54,254 nt of DNA from Bacteroidota bacterium (lineage in GTDB: Bacteria; Bacteroidota; Bacteroidia; Chitinophagales; Saprospiraceae), in assembly GCA_018222965.1 (NCBI GenBank), contig JAAEZH010000035.1:1-54254 (forward strand). The letters run 5' to 3'. Shown here piece by piece: positions 25,282-34,621 of the stretch (positions are counted from its first letter, which is position 1; every line of letters begins with the position of its first letter). The notes beneath the pieces were generated by a model. It worked only from the letters and a program-made list of their open reading frames with translations, was not told the DNA's origin and made no database searches. Made by a program: the position numbers and the translations under genes.

Positions 25282-26736
25282 ATGGGGAAATTTATCTTTC
25301 GACTAATTCTTTTCGCATTTATCGCCTTAGCAGTAAGTGTCTGGTTTAAAACCTTCCGGTTTTCTTCCCGGCAATTGCAGGTGGAACCCATTTCTGAGCT
25401 TTCGCTGAATGATTCTCTGGCAAATCGATTTGCCCGGGCATTAAAATATCCTACCATCTCTTCGGGCAATTGGGTAGATACTTCTGCCTTTCGGCGAATG
25501 GACACCCTGCTTCAGAAGCAATTTCCGCTTGCCCATAAACAGCTGGATTTCGAGCGGGTGAATGAGTTTAGCCGAATTTATCGCTGGCCGGGCACAGATG
25601 CTTTGCTGGACCCGGTCTTACTAATTGCACACCTCGATGTGGTTCCGGCAGATTCTGTTGCCTGGACAGAGGGGCCATTTTCCGGCACTGTAAAAGATGG
25701 TTATATCTGGGGCCGGGGAGCTTTGGATGACAAACTTAGTGCCTGGGCACTTTTGGAATCTGTGGAGAAATTGCTGCAGGAAGGATTTCAACCAGAGCGT
25801 AGCATCTACCTCGCTTTTGGTCATGACGAAGAAACTTCGGGAGCAATGGGGGCAGGATCAATTGCTGCCCGCTTTAAAGAGGAGGGCAGGCAATTTGCTT
25901 TTGTGTTGGATGAAGGCCTGGTGATTCTGGAAAATGCCCTCGACGGACTGGACAAACCAGTTGCCATGATTGGTATTGCCGAAAAAGGGATCTGTAATTA
26001 CAATCTCATTGTGCAACTCGAAGAAGGCGGGCACGCGATGATGCCTCCTCCTGAAACAGCCGTTGGAATTCTTTCAGCAGCCATTGATAAACTTCAAAAG
26101 AACCCGTTTCCCCCAGAGATAGACGGAGCGGTTTCCCATTTTTTCGATTATGTCGGACCGGAAATGAGCCTCTTTCAAAAAACGGTGATCGCCAACAGAT
26201 GGCTGACAGAAAGCCTGCTGATCTCAAATCTAGAAAAAGATCCGGCAGCTAATGCCCTTTTACGCACTACAATCGCACCCACCATGCTCAGAGGGGGCGT
26301 GCGTTCAAATGTCCTGCCCACCAAAGCAACAGCAAAGGTGAATGTGCGCATTTTGCCCGGACAGACCATTGAATCGGTGCGGGATCATTTTCAAGCCGTA
26401 ATGGATGACCCGAGAGTGAAAGTTCAGTTGGATACCAGCATCTCCTACAATAATCCTTCAGGAATCTCGGAAGTCGATGTTTTTGGCTTTCAATTAATCC
26501 AACGTACTTGTCTGGAAATTTATCCGGAGGTAGTTGTGGCGCCCTCACTGGTAATTGGATACACAGACTCGCGGCAGTACCAGGATTTATCAGATCAGAT
26601 TTATCGATTTTGTCCCGTGCAAATCGATCGTTCTGATCTCACGCGCATCCACGGAATCGATGAAAGACTGGCGGTTGATGATTACCTAAACCTCATCCGG
26701 TTTTATCACCAACTCATTCGCGAAAGCGGAAAGTAA
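25282..26736 (+). CDS. M20 family metallopeptidase (carboxypeptidase PM20D1-like)
   Basis: This 484-residue enzyme has an N-terminal hydrophobic anchor (residues about 4-22). The M20 metal ligands are visible: His117 and Asp119 in AHLDVVPAD, Asp149/Asp150 in GRGALDDK, and Glu183/Glu184 in HDEETSG. A dimerisation domain starts near 230 (GIAEKGICNYNLIVQL), and the last His ligand is in RIHGIDERL near 460. The long form resembles PM20D1 / N-acyl amino acid hydrolases. The substrate is unknown. Its TAA abuts the stop of the convergent VWA gene with no gap. It carries one GCCTTTCGGCGAA motif at 25486-25498. Confidence 0.92.
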   Translation: MGKFIFRLILFAFIALAVSVWFKTFRFSSRQLQVEPISELSLNDSLANRFARALKYPTISSGNWVDTSAFRRMDTLLQKQFPLAHKQLDFERVNEFSRIYRWPGTDALLDPVLLIAHLDVVPADSVAWTEGPFSGTVKDGYIWGRGALDDKLSAWALLESVEKLLQEGFQPERSIYLAFGHDEETSGAMGAGSIAARFKEEGRQFAFVLDEGLVILENALDGLDKPVAMIGIAEKGICNYNLIVQLEEGGHAMMPPPETAVGILSAAIDKLQKNPFPPEIDGAVSHFFDYVGPEMSLFQKTVIANRWLTESLLISNLEKDPAANALLRTTIAPTMLRGGVRSNVLPTKATAKVNVRILPGQTIESVRDHFQAVMDDPRVKVQLDTSISYNNPSGISEVDVFGFQLIQRTCLEIYPEVVVAPSLVIGYTDSRQYQDLSDQIYRFCPVQIDRSDLTRIHGIDERLAVDDYLNLIRFYHQLIRESGK

Positions 26737-27870
26737 TTATTCCTTCCTAATCAGGCCTTCACCCACCGGCCAATTCTCCTGTCCGTCAATGGCGGCTGCC
26801 AGTAAATCCGGAAACAGATTGGGGGTGCAGGCAAATGATGGAATTCCCAATGCCGCATACTTTTTGGCCAGCTTGCTGTTGTAGGCGGGCGCTCCCTGGT
26901 CATTCAGGGCGAGAAGCGTAATCATCTTTGCCCCTGTTTCAGTAATGCGATGAGCAGCCTGTAAAGCAGCTTCCTCCCGAATGCCTTCGTAGAGATCGGA
27001 AATGAGAAAGACCAAACTGTCAGCAGGACGGTGGAGTTGACTATGGCAATAGGAGAGGGCTTTGGTGATGTCCGTTCCACCTCCCAGTTGAACGCCAAAT
27101 AACAATTCGACCGGATCGCTGAGTTCGTCGGTCATATCCACGACCTTGGTATCGAAAACATAAAAGTGAGTCTTTACCGAAGCAACCGTTGCCATTACAG
27201 AGGCGAGGATCCCGGCATAAACTACCGAACTGGCCATGGAACCACTCTGATCAGTTAGAATGAATACCTCCTTCAGTGCTCTTCGCTTTCGGCTATGGCC
27301 GAGCAATAGCTCCGGAATGATTGTTTTGTATTCCTTTTGATAGTGTTTGAAATTCCTTCGTATGGTGAGGTGCCAGTCGATTTCCCGTGGTTTGGGATTG
27401 CGCAATCGTTCCGAACGTTGCACCGCTCCTTTGATAGACTTTTGGAGCGGCACTTTAAGGCGGTCTTCGATTTGTTTAGCCAGTTTATGGACCAGGGCCC
27501 GGGCAGTTTCCTTCGTTTTTCCTGGGATTACTTCTTTCAATCCAAGTAGCGTAGCGATTAATTCTGCATCCGGAGTGAGTTGCTCCAGAATCTCCGGTTC
27601 ATTGAGTAGTTGTTTGAGGCCAAGCCGGTCTAATGCATCCTTCTGCATCAGCTGTACCATCTGTTGTGGAAAGTATTTCCGAATATCTCCCAACCACCGA
27701 TTTACATTGGGGGAGGAGCTGCCCAAAGATCCTTTTCGGTCGGAATTGTAGAGCGCTTCCAAAGCAGCATCCATTTGCTGCTCGGCTTCATTGAGTGAAG
27801 TTCCGGCATCTCTGGTTTCTTCCAGATCGCCCAGAATTAGGCGCCACTTTTTTAAATGCTCGTTTTGCAT
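26737..27870 (-). CDS. VWA domain protein (CoxE-like)
   Basis: From the ATG at 27870 this is a 377-residue cytoplasmic protein. The N-terminal half is helical. The C-terminal half is a CoxE-type von Willebrand A domain with MIDAS DQSGSM near residues 206-211, then GGGTDITKAL and LISDLYEG. Such proteins are usually encoded with a MoxR-type AAA ATPase and several DUF genes in a chaperone-like system. Here no ATPase gene is next to it, so it is an orphan in this window. The frame upstream to 27960 lacks a convincing start. Confidence 0.87.
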   Translation of the reverse strand: MQNEHLKKWRLILGDLEETRDAGTSLNEAEQQMDAALEALYNSDRKGSLGSSSPNVNRWLGDIRKYFPQQMVQLMQKDALDRLGLKQLLNEPEILEQLTPDAELIATLLGLKEVIPGKTKETARALVHKLAKQIEDRLKVPLQKSIKGAVQRSERLRNPKPREIDWHLTIRRNFKHYQKEYKTIIPELLLGHSRKRRALKEVFILTDQSGSMASSVVYAGILASVMATVASVKTHFYVFDTKVVDMTDELSDPVELLFGVQLGGGTDITKALSYCHSQLHRPADSLVFLISDLYEGIREEAALQAAHRITETGAKMITLLALNDQGAPAYNSKLAKKYAALGIPSFACTPNLFPDLLAAAIDGQENWPVGEGLIRKE

Positions 27871-28007
27871 TAGGGTTTTTATCTGTTCGAAATTGTTTGC
27901 TATATTAAAGGTTGTACTATTTAGTTCCCATAAAAAACAAAAATGAAAACAAGAATCCATTTAAGTTGCGCTTCTAATGCGTTTGGCAAAAAAATGCGTT
28001 TACCCAT

Positions 28008-30791
28008 GTGGTTTTTTCAGGTTTGCCTATTGCCTATTGCCTATTGCCTGTAAACATGTATTCTCAGGACTCTGTACCCAAAGATAGACAGGAATCAGAA
28101 CCTGCTACCCTTTGCGAGCAGTATGGATCATTTTCCTGTACCATCTCTCTTTCCAATGTTTCCTCCAGTCAGTTAGGTGTTGTAGGTTATACGAGTGAAG
28201 TGGTCTGTATTACAGGTGTCTTTACCGTAGATACTCCGGATTTTACATTTGATGATTGTATTATAAAAATGTCTCCGGGTGCTTCCATTGAGGTAAACCA
28301 GGGGAAGCATTTTTATTTATTGAATTCAAAAGTGTTTTCCTGTGAAGAAATGTGGAAAGAAATTCATTGTAAAGTTGATGCAAGGCTTTATGTCAAAGAT
28401 TCTCACATCGAAGACGGTCAATATGCGCTTCATACTACCAGTATTGATGAATTGTGGTGTGAAAGCAATATCCTGAATCGAAATCATGTAGGTTTGTTGA
28501 TAGATGTCAAACCAGGCGCACAAACACCACCCAATTCACTTTTTGCCATATATGGAAATTATTTTGGTTGCGAATTGCCGTTGAATGCTCCGTTTTCAGG
28601 CCAAACGCCTCTTCCTGCTTCAAATTCCTTTGCGGGTATTTGGGTTAAGGATAATGCCGGGATTGGAATAGGAAACCCTGCTGAGTCAAGCAATACCTTT
28701 AAGAAACAAATGATTGGTATTTTATCAGAAAGGACAACCAATCTGTGGATCCGAAATTCTTCATTTGATGAAATGTTGTATTTGACAACAAATGAGGGTT
28801 TCTCCCACACAGGGGTCGGAGTACTGGCACTGGAGGATAGTTTTGTAAGACAGGTAGGCTTTGGCATGGGGGAAACAGATCCTATTAGTTTTAAAAATTG
28901 CGAAAATGTTGCAATTCGAGTAGAAAACGCAACGATATTAACAAAGGATAATCGAATTACAGGGGTTCACGAAGGAGCCATTTTATGTGATGATCCAAAT
29001 ATGAATATTTCTCGAGTCGATTTTAATAGGATTGAAAGTAATTCAAACAACCTGCTTTCTAATTCTGTAGCATTAATTGATATAGAAAAAAGTTCTTCGG
29101 GAAATGATTTTATTCGTAATAACATTATTGATTTTGAGCACCATGCATTTACGGGTATTAATTTCTATGATCATTCCGTATCAACGGGTACGGCTACAAT
29201 TAGTAACAACATGTTGTACATGAATAACGACTATGATGGTTATGGAATGGATATTCATTTAAATGCGGGGAATAATGTTTGGGTAAATAATAATCTTCTT
29301 GATTTAATAGGGGTGTCTACCGGGATCAATTGGTATGTAAGTCAAGGTCAAAACTATCATTTATACTCAAACTCACTTGTTGGAAGTGATTCCGGATATG
29401 GAATTCGATTTTATTTGGGCGAAGAAACCATGATATGTCAGAATACCATTGAAGGGTTTAATACGGGGATGGAATTTAGTTATAGTTCCATGGATTCTGA
29501 GGTTGGGTTGAATGAATTTAGTAATCAAATTACTGGATTTTTGCTATCTACTGATGGAATAAACCTCGGTATTCAATATTGGAAGGGGAATTCCTGGTCG
29601 GGCACTTTTTCTAATTATGCAGCTGATTGTACAGGCAGTGATTGTGATAATTCTCAATTTATTGTAAATGATGATTTGAGTTGCAACCCGGATTATTGGC
29701 CAAATTCGGGTGGGGTTTCTTCTGTTGATCCTCCAATCGGGTGGTTTATCTACAACTCCGGGGGGTGCGTGGAATCCTGTGAATTAGAACCATTAACAAA
29801 AAATAATGGCTCCGATACGCTGAGTGTTTTGGAGTACTCTATGATTGATGGTACCTATGATGCCTCAAACCAATCTGCTCCGGCTATTTGGGACAACCAT
29901 CGCTTTTTGTATAAAAAAATAATAAGTACTGGATTGGCGACAGACAGTGATGATCCCATTTTGCTGGATTGGATTGCCGATCAACAAAACAGTCTGACAG
30001 GCGATTTTTTTGTGGTAAATGAAATAATTCGGGATGCTTATTCAGCTGAAAATGCCCATGTAGCATCTGTTTTGGTTCTGAATGAAGAGATTGAGAGCCT
30101 TATGGATGAACTGGAAACTGCTCAATCCGATTGGATGTCTGATCCGACAAATCAGGATTTGGTTTCTCAATACGAGCAGCTCTTAATATCTGCCAGAGAG
30201 AAAAAAGCGCAGAGGGACAGCCTGATTTCTCTTGCTGATAGTTTTGCCAATAATCAACTGGAAGATGCTTTGGCTTTTGTTTCTTCCTTGGATTGCACAG
30301 AACTGCATGAACAATATTTCCAACGGGTTCTAGAAATCAGAATTCAACATTTACTGGGAGAAGCGATAACTGATGAGATTCAAAATGAATTGGAAGTAAT
30401 TGCGAGTCAGTGTTACGATTTGGGAGGAACGGCCGTTCTTTTGGCTCCCCGATTGATGGAAGGGCCGGTTATGTATGAGTTTTTGGAACCTGCCGATTGT
30501 GTAGACGGTATATTTATGCCAGAAAGCACGTCAAAAAAGGAGACCTTTGATCTATTAAAAGCCTATCCAAATCCGGTTACTGAATCCTTCACCCTTGTGT
30601 TTTCGGAAAAAACACCCTTCACCGGGGAAGTCCTTTTGTTAGACGCTACCGGGGTGCTACTTCAGTATCAGCAACTTGAGAGCAGTTCTGAAACAACTTT
30701 TGATCTTTCGGCGCAACCTGCTGGAGTTTATCTGGTGAAAGCCATTCCTCTTTCGGGAGAATCACATGTGTTGAAAGTTTTTAAACAATGA
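28008..30791 (+). CDS. large secreted protein with parallel beta-helix-like region and T9SS sorting domain
   Basis: The open frame runs 927 codons from a GTG at 28008, but this start gives a signal peptide without a charged N-terminus. ATGs at 27994 and 28006 are in another frame, which hits TAA at 28051. One more 7-bp unit in the repeat at 28023-28049 would fuse that frame to this one and give the start MRLPMWFFQVCLLPIAYCLL. Residues about 60-560 have irregular Asn-rich turns (NNIID, NNMLYMNND, VWVNNNLLDL) like a right-handed beta helix. A coiled coil spans about 685-750. The C-terminal 80 residues are a T9SS sorting domain (AYPNPVTESF to VLKVFKQ). The coding sequence looks more AT-rich than its neighbours. 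The next gene overlaps its stop by 4 bp. Confidence 0.88.
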   Translation: MVFSGLPIAYCLLPVNMYSQDSVPKDRQESEPATLCEQYGSFSCTISLSNVSSSQLGVVGYTSEVVCITGVFTVDTPDFTFDDCIIKMSPGASIEVNQGKHFYLLNSKVFSCEEMWKEIHCKVDARLYVKDSHIEDGQYALHTTSIDELWCESNILNRNHVGLLIDVKPGAQTPPNSLFAIYGNYFGCELPLNAPFSGQTPLPASNSFAGIWVKDNAGIGIGNPAESSNTFKKQMIGILSERTTNLWIRNSSFDEMLYLTTNEGFSHTGVGVLALEDSFVRQVGFGMGETDPISFKNCENVAIRVENATILTKDNRITGVHEGAILCDDPNMNISRVDFNRIESNSNNLLSNSVALIDIEKSSSGNDFIRNNIIDFEHHAFTGINFYDHSVSTGTATISNNMLYMNNDYDGYGMDIHLNAGNNVWVNNNLLDLIGVSTGINWYVSQGQNYHLYSNSLVGSDSGYGIRFYLGEETMICQNTIEGFNTGMEFSYSSMDSEVGLNEFSNQITGFLLSTDGINLGIQYWKGNSWSGTFSNYAADCTGSDCDNSQFIVNDDLSCNPDYWPNSGGVSSVDPPIGWFIYNSGGCVESCELEPLTKNNGSDTLSVLEYSMIDGTYDASNQSAPAIWDNHRFLYKKIISTGLATDSDDPILLDWIADQQNSLTGDFFVVNEIIRDAYSAENAHVASVLVLNEEIESLMDELETAQSDWMSDPTNQDLVSQYEQLLISAREKKAQRDSLISLADSFANNQLEDALAFVSSLDCTELHEQYFQRVLEIRIQHLLGEAITDEIQNELEVIASQCYDLGGTAVLLAPRLMEGPVMYEFLEPADCVDGIFMPESTSKKETFDLLKAYPNPVTESFTLVFSEKTPFTGEVLLLDATGVLLQYQQLESSSETTFDLSAQPAGVYLVKAIPLSGESHVLKVFKQ
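28023..28049 (+). repeat. 7-bp tandem repeat TTGCCTA, 3.9 copies, within signal-peptide codons
   Basis: Three full TTGCCTA units and a fourth missing its last base run through the start of the 927-residue T9SS gene. Because 7 is not a multiple of 3, each gain or loss of a unit shifts the frame between the upstream ATGs (27994, 28006) and the long reading frame. Confidence 0.97.
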
Positions 30792-32311
30792 TTACAGTTC
30801 GTATTCTGGCATTGAGACATATAATGATTTATGGCAGGCTAATTAGATTTTGCCTACTGCTTTGTTTAGTAGGACTTTCTCCCTCTATTTTAACCGGCCA
30901 ATCGTATGATGCGAATTGGGTGTTGAGCAATGGCCTGCTTATTCTGGATTTTAAGGAAGAACCACCTGGTCTTGAAGAGATTGATTCTGTTTTCCCTGTC
31001 CGTATTGATAATAGCTCTATTTCTGATGCTGCAGGAAAATTGTGGTATTATTTCAATGGTTGTTTTGTGAGGGGAGCTGATTATAAAGTAATTATGAATG
31101 GTGACTCACTCAATGCCGGTCCACAAAGTGATTTGCAATGTGGGGGTGGAAATATTGCCGTTCAGGGCAGTATGTTTCTTCCAGCTCCCGGTATGGACGA
31201 CAAGCTTTACCTACTACACATGAATTTGGATTTTTTTCCGCCCCATTATGCAGTAGGCATTGAGTTATTTTACAGCATTATCGATAGCGAGTCGGGCCCT
31301 ACGGGTACCGTGGTGGAGAAAAATCAATTGCTTCTACGGGATACTTTTTCTACAGGTTTGATAACCGCCTGCCGACATGCCAATGGCCGGGATTGGTGGA
31401 TATTGCTTCCGGAAGTGGCTTCCAATAAGTTTTATCGCTTTTTGCTGGATACCGAAGGGATTCACGGTCCCTGGGAACAACGGATCGGGACTGTGGATCA
31501 GGATGATAGTGGCGGCGGCTGGGTGGCATTTTCGGAGGATGGCAACTACTATGCCCGGGTGGATGAATTTAATGACCTGCATGTGTTTCATTTTGACCGT
31601 TGCAGCGGTTTGTTGTCAAATCATCAATTTGTGGAAATACCGGATATCGGTCCAAACCTGGGCTATCACCGCAGCCTGGCATTCTCTCCAAATAATCAAT
31701 TTTTGTACATAAGCGGACCCGAGTACCTCCACCAGTTGGATTTACAGGCTACTTCGCTGCAAAACAGTATGCAGCTTGTCGGGGAGTTTGATGGTTATGG
31801 AGATCCTTTTCCCGGCTATTTTGAGCGCATGAAACTGGCTCCGGATGGGAAAATATACGTATTCCCCGGCAACAGCAACTACTATCTGAACGTCATTGAA
31901 GAACCGGATAAACGGGGGGAAGATTGCCATTTTACGCAACATGAGTTTGCATTACCCATTCGCAATTATACCTATCCACCCAATATCCCCAATTTTAATT
32001 TGAGCAGAATGGTGGGCAGTCCCTGCGATACATTGTTTGCACCTCCGGTTGATATTGTCTGCGGGGAAGACCAGATCAGTGCAAACCCCAATCCATTCCA
32101 GCAAAATATTCGGATTGACTATGAGGCTTGCAGCCTGGAAAGCGGAGTATTTTATTTGTATGACGCGCTGGGGCGAAAGTTGTGGCAGGAAGAAATTCGG
32201 GGAGATGGAATGTATGAATTTCACATTCCCGACTATCCATCCGGTATTTACGTTTATCAGATACTTAGTGCGGGGGAGCGATTGAAGAGTGGAAAGTTGG
32301 TAAAGGATTAA
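30788..32311 (+). CDS. secreted beta-propeller-like protein with T9SS sorting domain
   Basis: This protein is 507 residues from the ATG overlapping the previous stop (ATGA), or 495 from the ATG at 30824, which gives the better signal peptide (MIYGRLIRFCLLLCLVGL, cleavage near LTGQ). The body contains repeated WD/propeller-like strands (GRDWWILLPEV, GGGWVAFSEDGNYYARV, HRSLAFSPNNQFLYISG, KLAPDGKIYVFPG), as seen in Bacteroidota surface proteins. The C-terminus is a T9SS sorting domain (ISANPNPFQQNI to LKSGKLVKD). It is coupled to the preceding T9SS gene, so any frame switching there could also affect its translation. Confidence 0.87.
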   Translation: MITVRILALRHIMIYGRLIRFCLLLCLVGLSPSILTGQSYDANWVLSNGLLILDFKEEPPGLEEIDSVFPVRIDNSSISDAAGKLWYYFNGCFVRGADYKVIMNGDSLNAGPQSDLQCGGGNIAVQGSMFLPAPGMDDKLYLLHMNLDFFPPHYAVGIELFYSIIDSESGPTGTVVEKNQLLLRDTFSTGLITACRHANGRDWWILLPEVASNKFYRFLLDTEGIHGPWEQRIGTVDQDDSGGGWVAFSEDGNYYARVDEFNDLHVFHFDRCSGLLSNHQFVEIPDIGPNLGYHRSLAFSPNNQFLYISGPEYLHQLDLQATSLQNSMQLVGEFDGYGDPFPGYFERMKLAPDGKIYVFPGNSNYYLNVIEEPDKRGEDCHFTQHEFALPIRNYTYPPNIPNFNLSRMVGSPCDTLFAPPVDIVCGEDQISANPNPFQQNIRIDYEACSLESGVFYLYDALGRKLWQEEIRGDGMYEFHIPDYPSGIYVYQILSAGERLKSGKLVKD

Positions 32312-32439
32312 ACTGGATTTTGGAGTTCGATTCTAGTATGATTTTTTCCCCTACTTTTGGCTTTACCGCAAAAACATATTTCTTTGGTTTTTTTAGAACC
32401 TGAATGGAGGGAGTGTGTTAAGGTTGTAAGCCTATTTAT

Positions 32440-33576
32440 TTGAAGCAGGAAGATTTAATACAAGAAGAATTTACCGAGGAACAGCAGGATGTCCTCAAAT
32501 CCATCCGGATGTCCCGGATTATCTTGCCGGTTTTGATCGGTATAGGGGTGGTAGGCTATTTGATGTGGAAGCAGTTTGATCCGGAGGAGTTTGCAGAAAT
32601 TAACTGGACCCGACATACGCTATTCTGGATTTTAGGGGCTGGTGCTATTTTGATTGTAAGGCATATTGCTTATTCGATCCGGCTTTTTATCCTCTCCGAC
32701 AAAGAATTTAGCTTTCGTAAGTGTATCGAACTCATCTTTATTTGGGAGTTTAGTTCGGCGGTGTCGCCCACAGCAGTAGGTGGTTCAGCGGTGGCCTTCT
32801 TTATTCTGGCTCAGGAAAAGTTATCAACAGCGAAGACGGCTACGATTGTACTTTACACCATAGTGCTCGACACCATCTTCTTCATTGGAACCCTGCCTGT
32901 CCTCTTTTTGATTTTTGGTCCGAATATGATCCGGCCCAATATGACGAGCCTGAGTGATATCGATGGCTGGGGGTTTACTTTCATTGGGGCCTATGTATTA
33001 ATGGCAGTCTATGGCAGCTTATTTTACTACGGATTGTTTGTAAATCCCCTTCAGATAAAACGTTTGTTGGTTGGCTTTACCAAGATCCGGTTCCTGCGGA
33101 AGTTTCGGGCGGGAGCCATTGACCTGGGTAATGATATGATACTGGCTTCCCGGGATATGAAGCGAAAGCGCTGGCCATTTCATGTGGGTGCCTTTCTATC
33201 TACAGCAGTTGCCTGGTCCTGTCGCTTTCTGCTGTTGAATTTCCTGATTATCGCCTTTGTGGATACGGTGGACATGAGCTTTTTTAGTCAGGGAGCCTTA
33301 TTCGCTCGTCTGGAAACCATGTTTGTGATCATTGCTTTTAGTCCGACTCCCGGAGGTGCCGGGTTTGTCGAAATACTATTCAGCGGATTCCTGACTGATT
33401 ATGTAAATTTGAAAACCAATTCGCTGGTTATATCTTCCATCTGGCGAATCATCACATATTATTCGTATCTCCTGGCCGGGGCCATTATCATTCCTAACTG
33501 GATCCGAAAACTGCTGATTGCCCGACGGAGGAAACGGAATACCCAAAAGCAAAAAACGGCTAATCCTGATTCATGA
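32440..33576 (+). CDS. flippase-like integral membrane protein (lysylphosphatidylglycerol synthase TM region family)
   Basis: This 378-residue membrane protein fits the LPG_synthase_TM / UPF0104 family: about eight hydrophobic segments and the signature SSAVSPTAVGGSAVAFFIL near 108-126, plus FSPTPGGAGFVEILF near 304-318. Related domains act as lipid flippases; no synthetase domain is present. The start is a TTG (LKQEDLIQ), because the frame has a stop only seven codons upstream and the first ATG would remove the acidic N-terminal segment. A TACTTTTG -7-like box is at 32352-32359. It overlaps rsmG by 4 bp. Confidence 0.87.
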   Translation: MKQEDLIQEEFTEEQQDVLKSIRMSRIILPVLIGIGVVGYLMWKQFDPEEFAEINWTRHTLFWILGAGAILIVRHIAYSIRLFILSDKEFSFRKCIELIFIWEFSSAVSPTAVGGSAVAFFILAQEKLSTAKTATIVLYTIVLDTIFFIGTLPVLFLIFGPNMIRPNMTSLSDIDGWGFTFIGAYVLMAVYGSLFYYGLFVNPLQIKRLLVGFTKIRFLRKFRAGAIDLGNDMILASRDMKRKRWPFHVGAFLSTAVAWSCRFLLLNFLIIAFVDTVDMSFFSQGALFARLETMFVIIAFSPTPGGAGFVEILFSGFLTDYVNLKTNSLVISSIWRIITYYSYLLAGAIIIPNWIRKLLIARRRKRNTQKQKTANPDS

Positions 33577-34211
33577 CAGACTTTGACCGGATACTTCATT
33601 ACTTCCCTAACCTGAACGAACTGCAAAAAGAACGTTTTCAGGCGCTTCCTGCTTTATATGCCGAATGGAATGAAAAGATCAATGTCATTTCCCGAAAGGA
33701 TATTGACAATATTTACGAGCGACATATTCTGCATTCTTTGGCCCTGGCCCGTGTGTTCAAACCAATTAAAGGCGCCCAAATTTTGGACCTCGGTACCGGA
33801 GGCGGTTTTCCCGGGATTCCGCTGGCAATTCTCTACCCTGATGTAAAGTTCTTAATGGTCGATGGTACCGGAAAAAAGATTCGGGTAGTGAATGCAATCA
33901 TTGAAGCACTGGAACTCAATAATGCAGAAGCCCGCCAGGTACGCGCCGAAGAGTTGAAAAATCGAAAATTTGATTTTGTGGTTACCCGTGCGGTCGCTTC
34001 CCTCGAGAAGCTTGCCTTCTGGACGCAACGTCTGTACAAGCGTGACCAAAAACACGCAGTCCCAAACGGCCTCTTTGCACTGAAGGGAGGAAACCTGCGG
34101 GAAGAAATTAAGGCCTTAGGAAAAGGGAATTATACGGAAGTATACCCCATCTCCGATTTCTTCAAAGAAGAATTTTTTGCAGAGAAGTCAGTGGTCTATT
34201 TGCAGGCTTAA
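33573..34211 (+). CDS. rsmG: 16S rRNA (guanine527-N7)-methyltransferase RsmG
   Basis: This 212-residue protein is RsmG (GidB), which methylates G527 of 16S rRNA. The family start NELQKERFQALPALYAEWN...INVISRKD near 15-43 and HILHSLALA near 51-59 are present. The SAM-binding loop is LDLGTGGGFPGIPLAI at 71-86, and VTRAVASLEKL near 136-146 follows. Length is normal. The ATG overlaps the stop of the flippase-like gene (ATGA). Confidence 0.96.
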   Translation: MTDFDRILHYFPNLNELQKERFQALPALYAEWNEKINVISRKDIDNIYERHILHSLALARVFKPIKGAQILDLGTGGGFPGIPLAILYPDVKFLMVDGTGKKIRVVNAIIEALELNNAEARQVRAEELKNRKFDFVVTRAVASLEKLAFWTQRLYKRDQKHAVPNGLFALKGGNLREEIKALGKGNYTEVYPISDFFKEEFFAEKSVVYLQA

Positions 34212-34520
34212 AATCGTTTAAATCGTTTAAAGAGTTTTATACGTTTAATGCGTTTTATACGTAGTGCTGAGAAATCTGCGATCTGAGTGAAGCTGCGGTT
34301 CAGCGTGAAACCTCCATGATTTTGAACCAAAAAAGACTCTACTTTTACCTACCTACTCGGCAAGCTCGCATGGCAGGCAGGCATTCTACATTACCCCACC
34401 CCTTCTCTGTGTGAAAAAATCGTTTTATGCGTTTGACACGTTTAATTTGTTTTACACGTCTCAAACAGCGAAATCCGCGATCTGCCACAGGCGGACCTGC
34501 GACTCAGCGTGAAACAAACT
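34212..34520. repeat. degenerate intergenic repeat zone, two copies of about 100 bp
   Basis: No gene is visible between rsmG and the recA terminator. Two diverged copies share the order: several CGTTTWAW/ACGTTTTAT-like 8-10-mers, then GAAATCYGCGATCTG, then CAGCGTGAAAC. Copy 1 spans about 34212-34310 and copy 2 about 34411-34515. A CCTTCTCTGTGTGA block at 34401-34414 recurs exactly at 49605-49618 in the second repeat zone. Confidence 0.75.
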
Positions 34521-34543
34521 CCGCTCAACTGGCTATAAAATGA

Positions 34544-34572
34544 AAAGGGAGCACCTTGCGGTAACTCCCTTT
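34544..34572 (-). terminator. recA terminator
   Basis: AAAGGGAG (34544-34551) and CTCCCTTT (34565-34572) form the outer stem. On the minus strand an inner ACC-GCAA-GGT hairpin with a GNRA-type loop sits inside, and a T-run follows. Confidence 0.85.
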
Positions 34573-34621
34573 CGTATCAGTAGTAGCTATTCTTCAAACC
34601 TGATTTTTCAGAAATTGTTGA

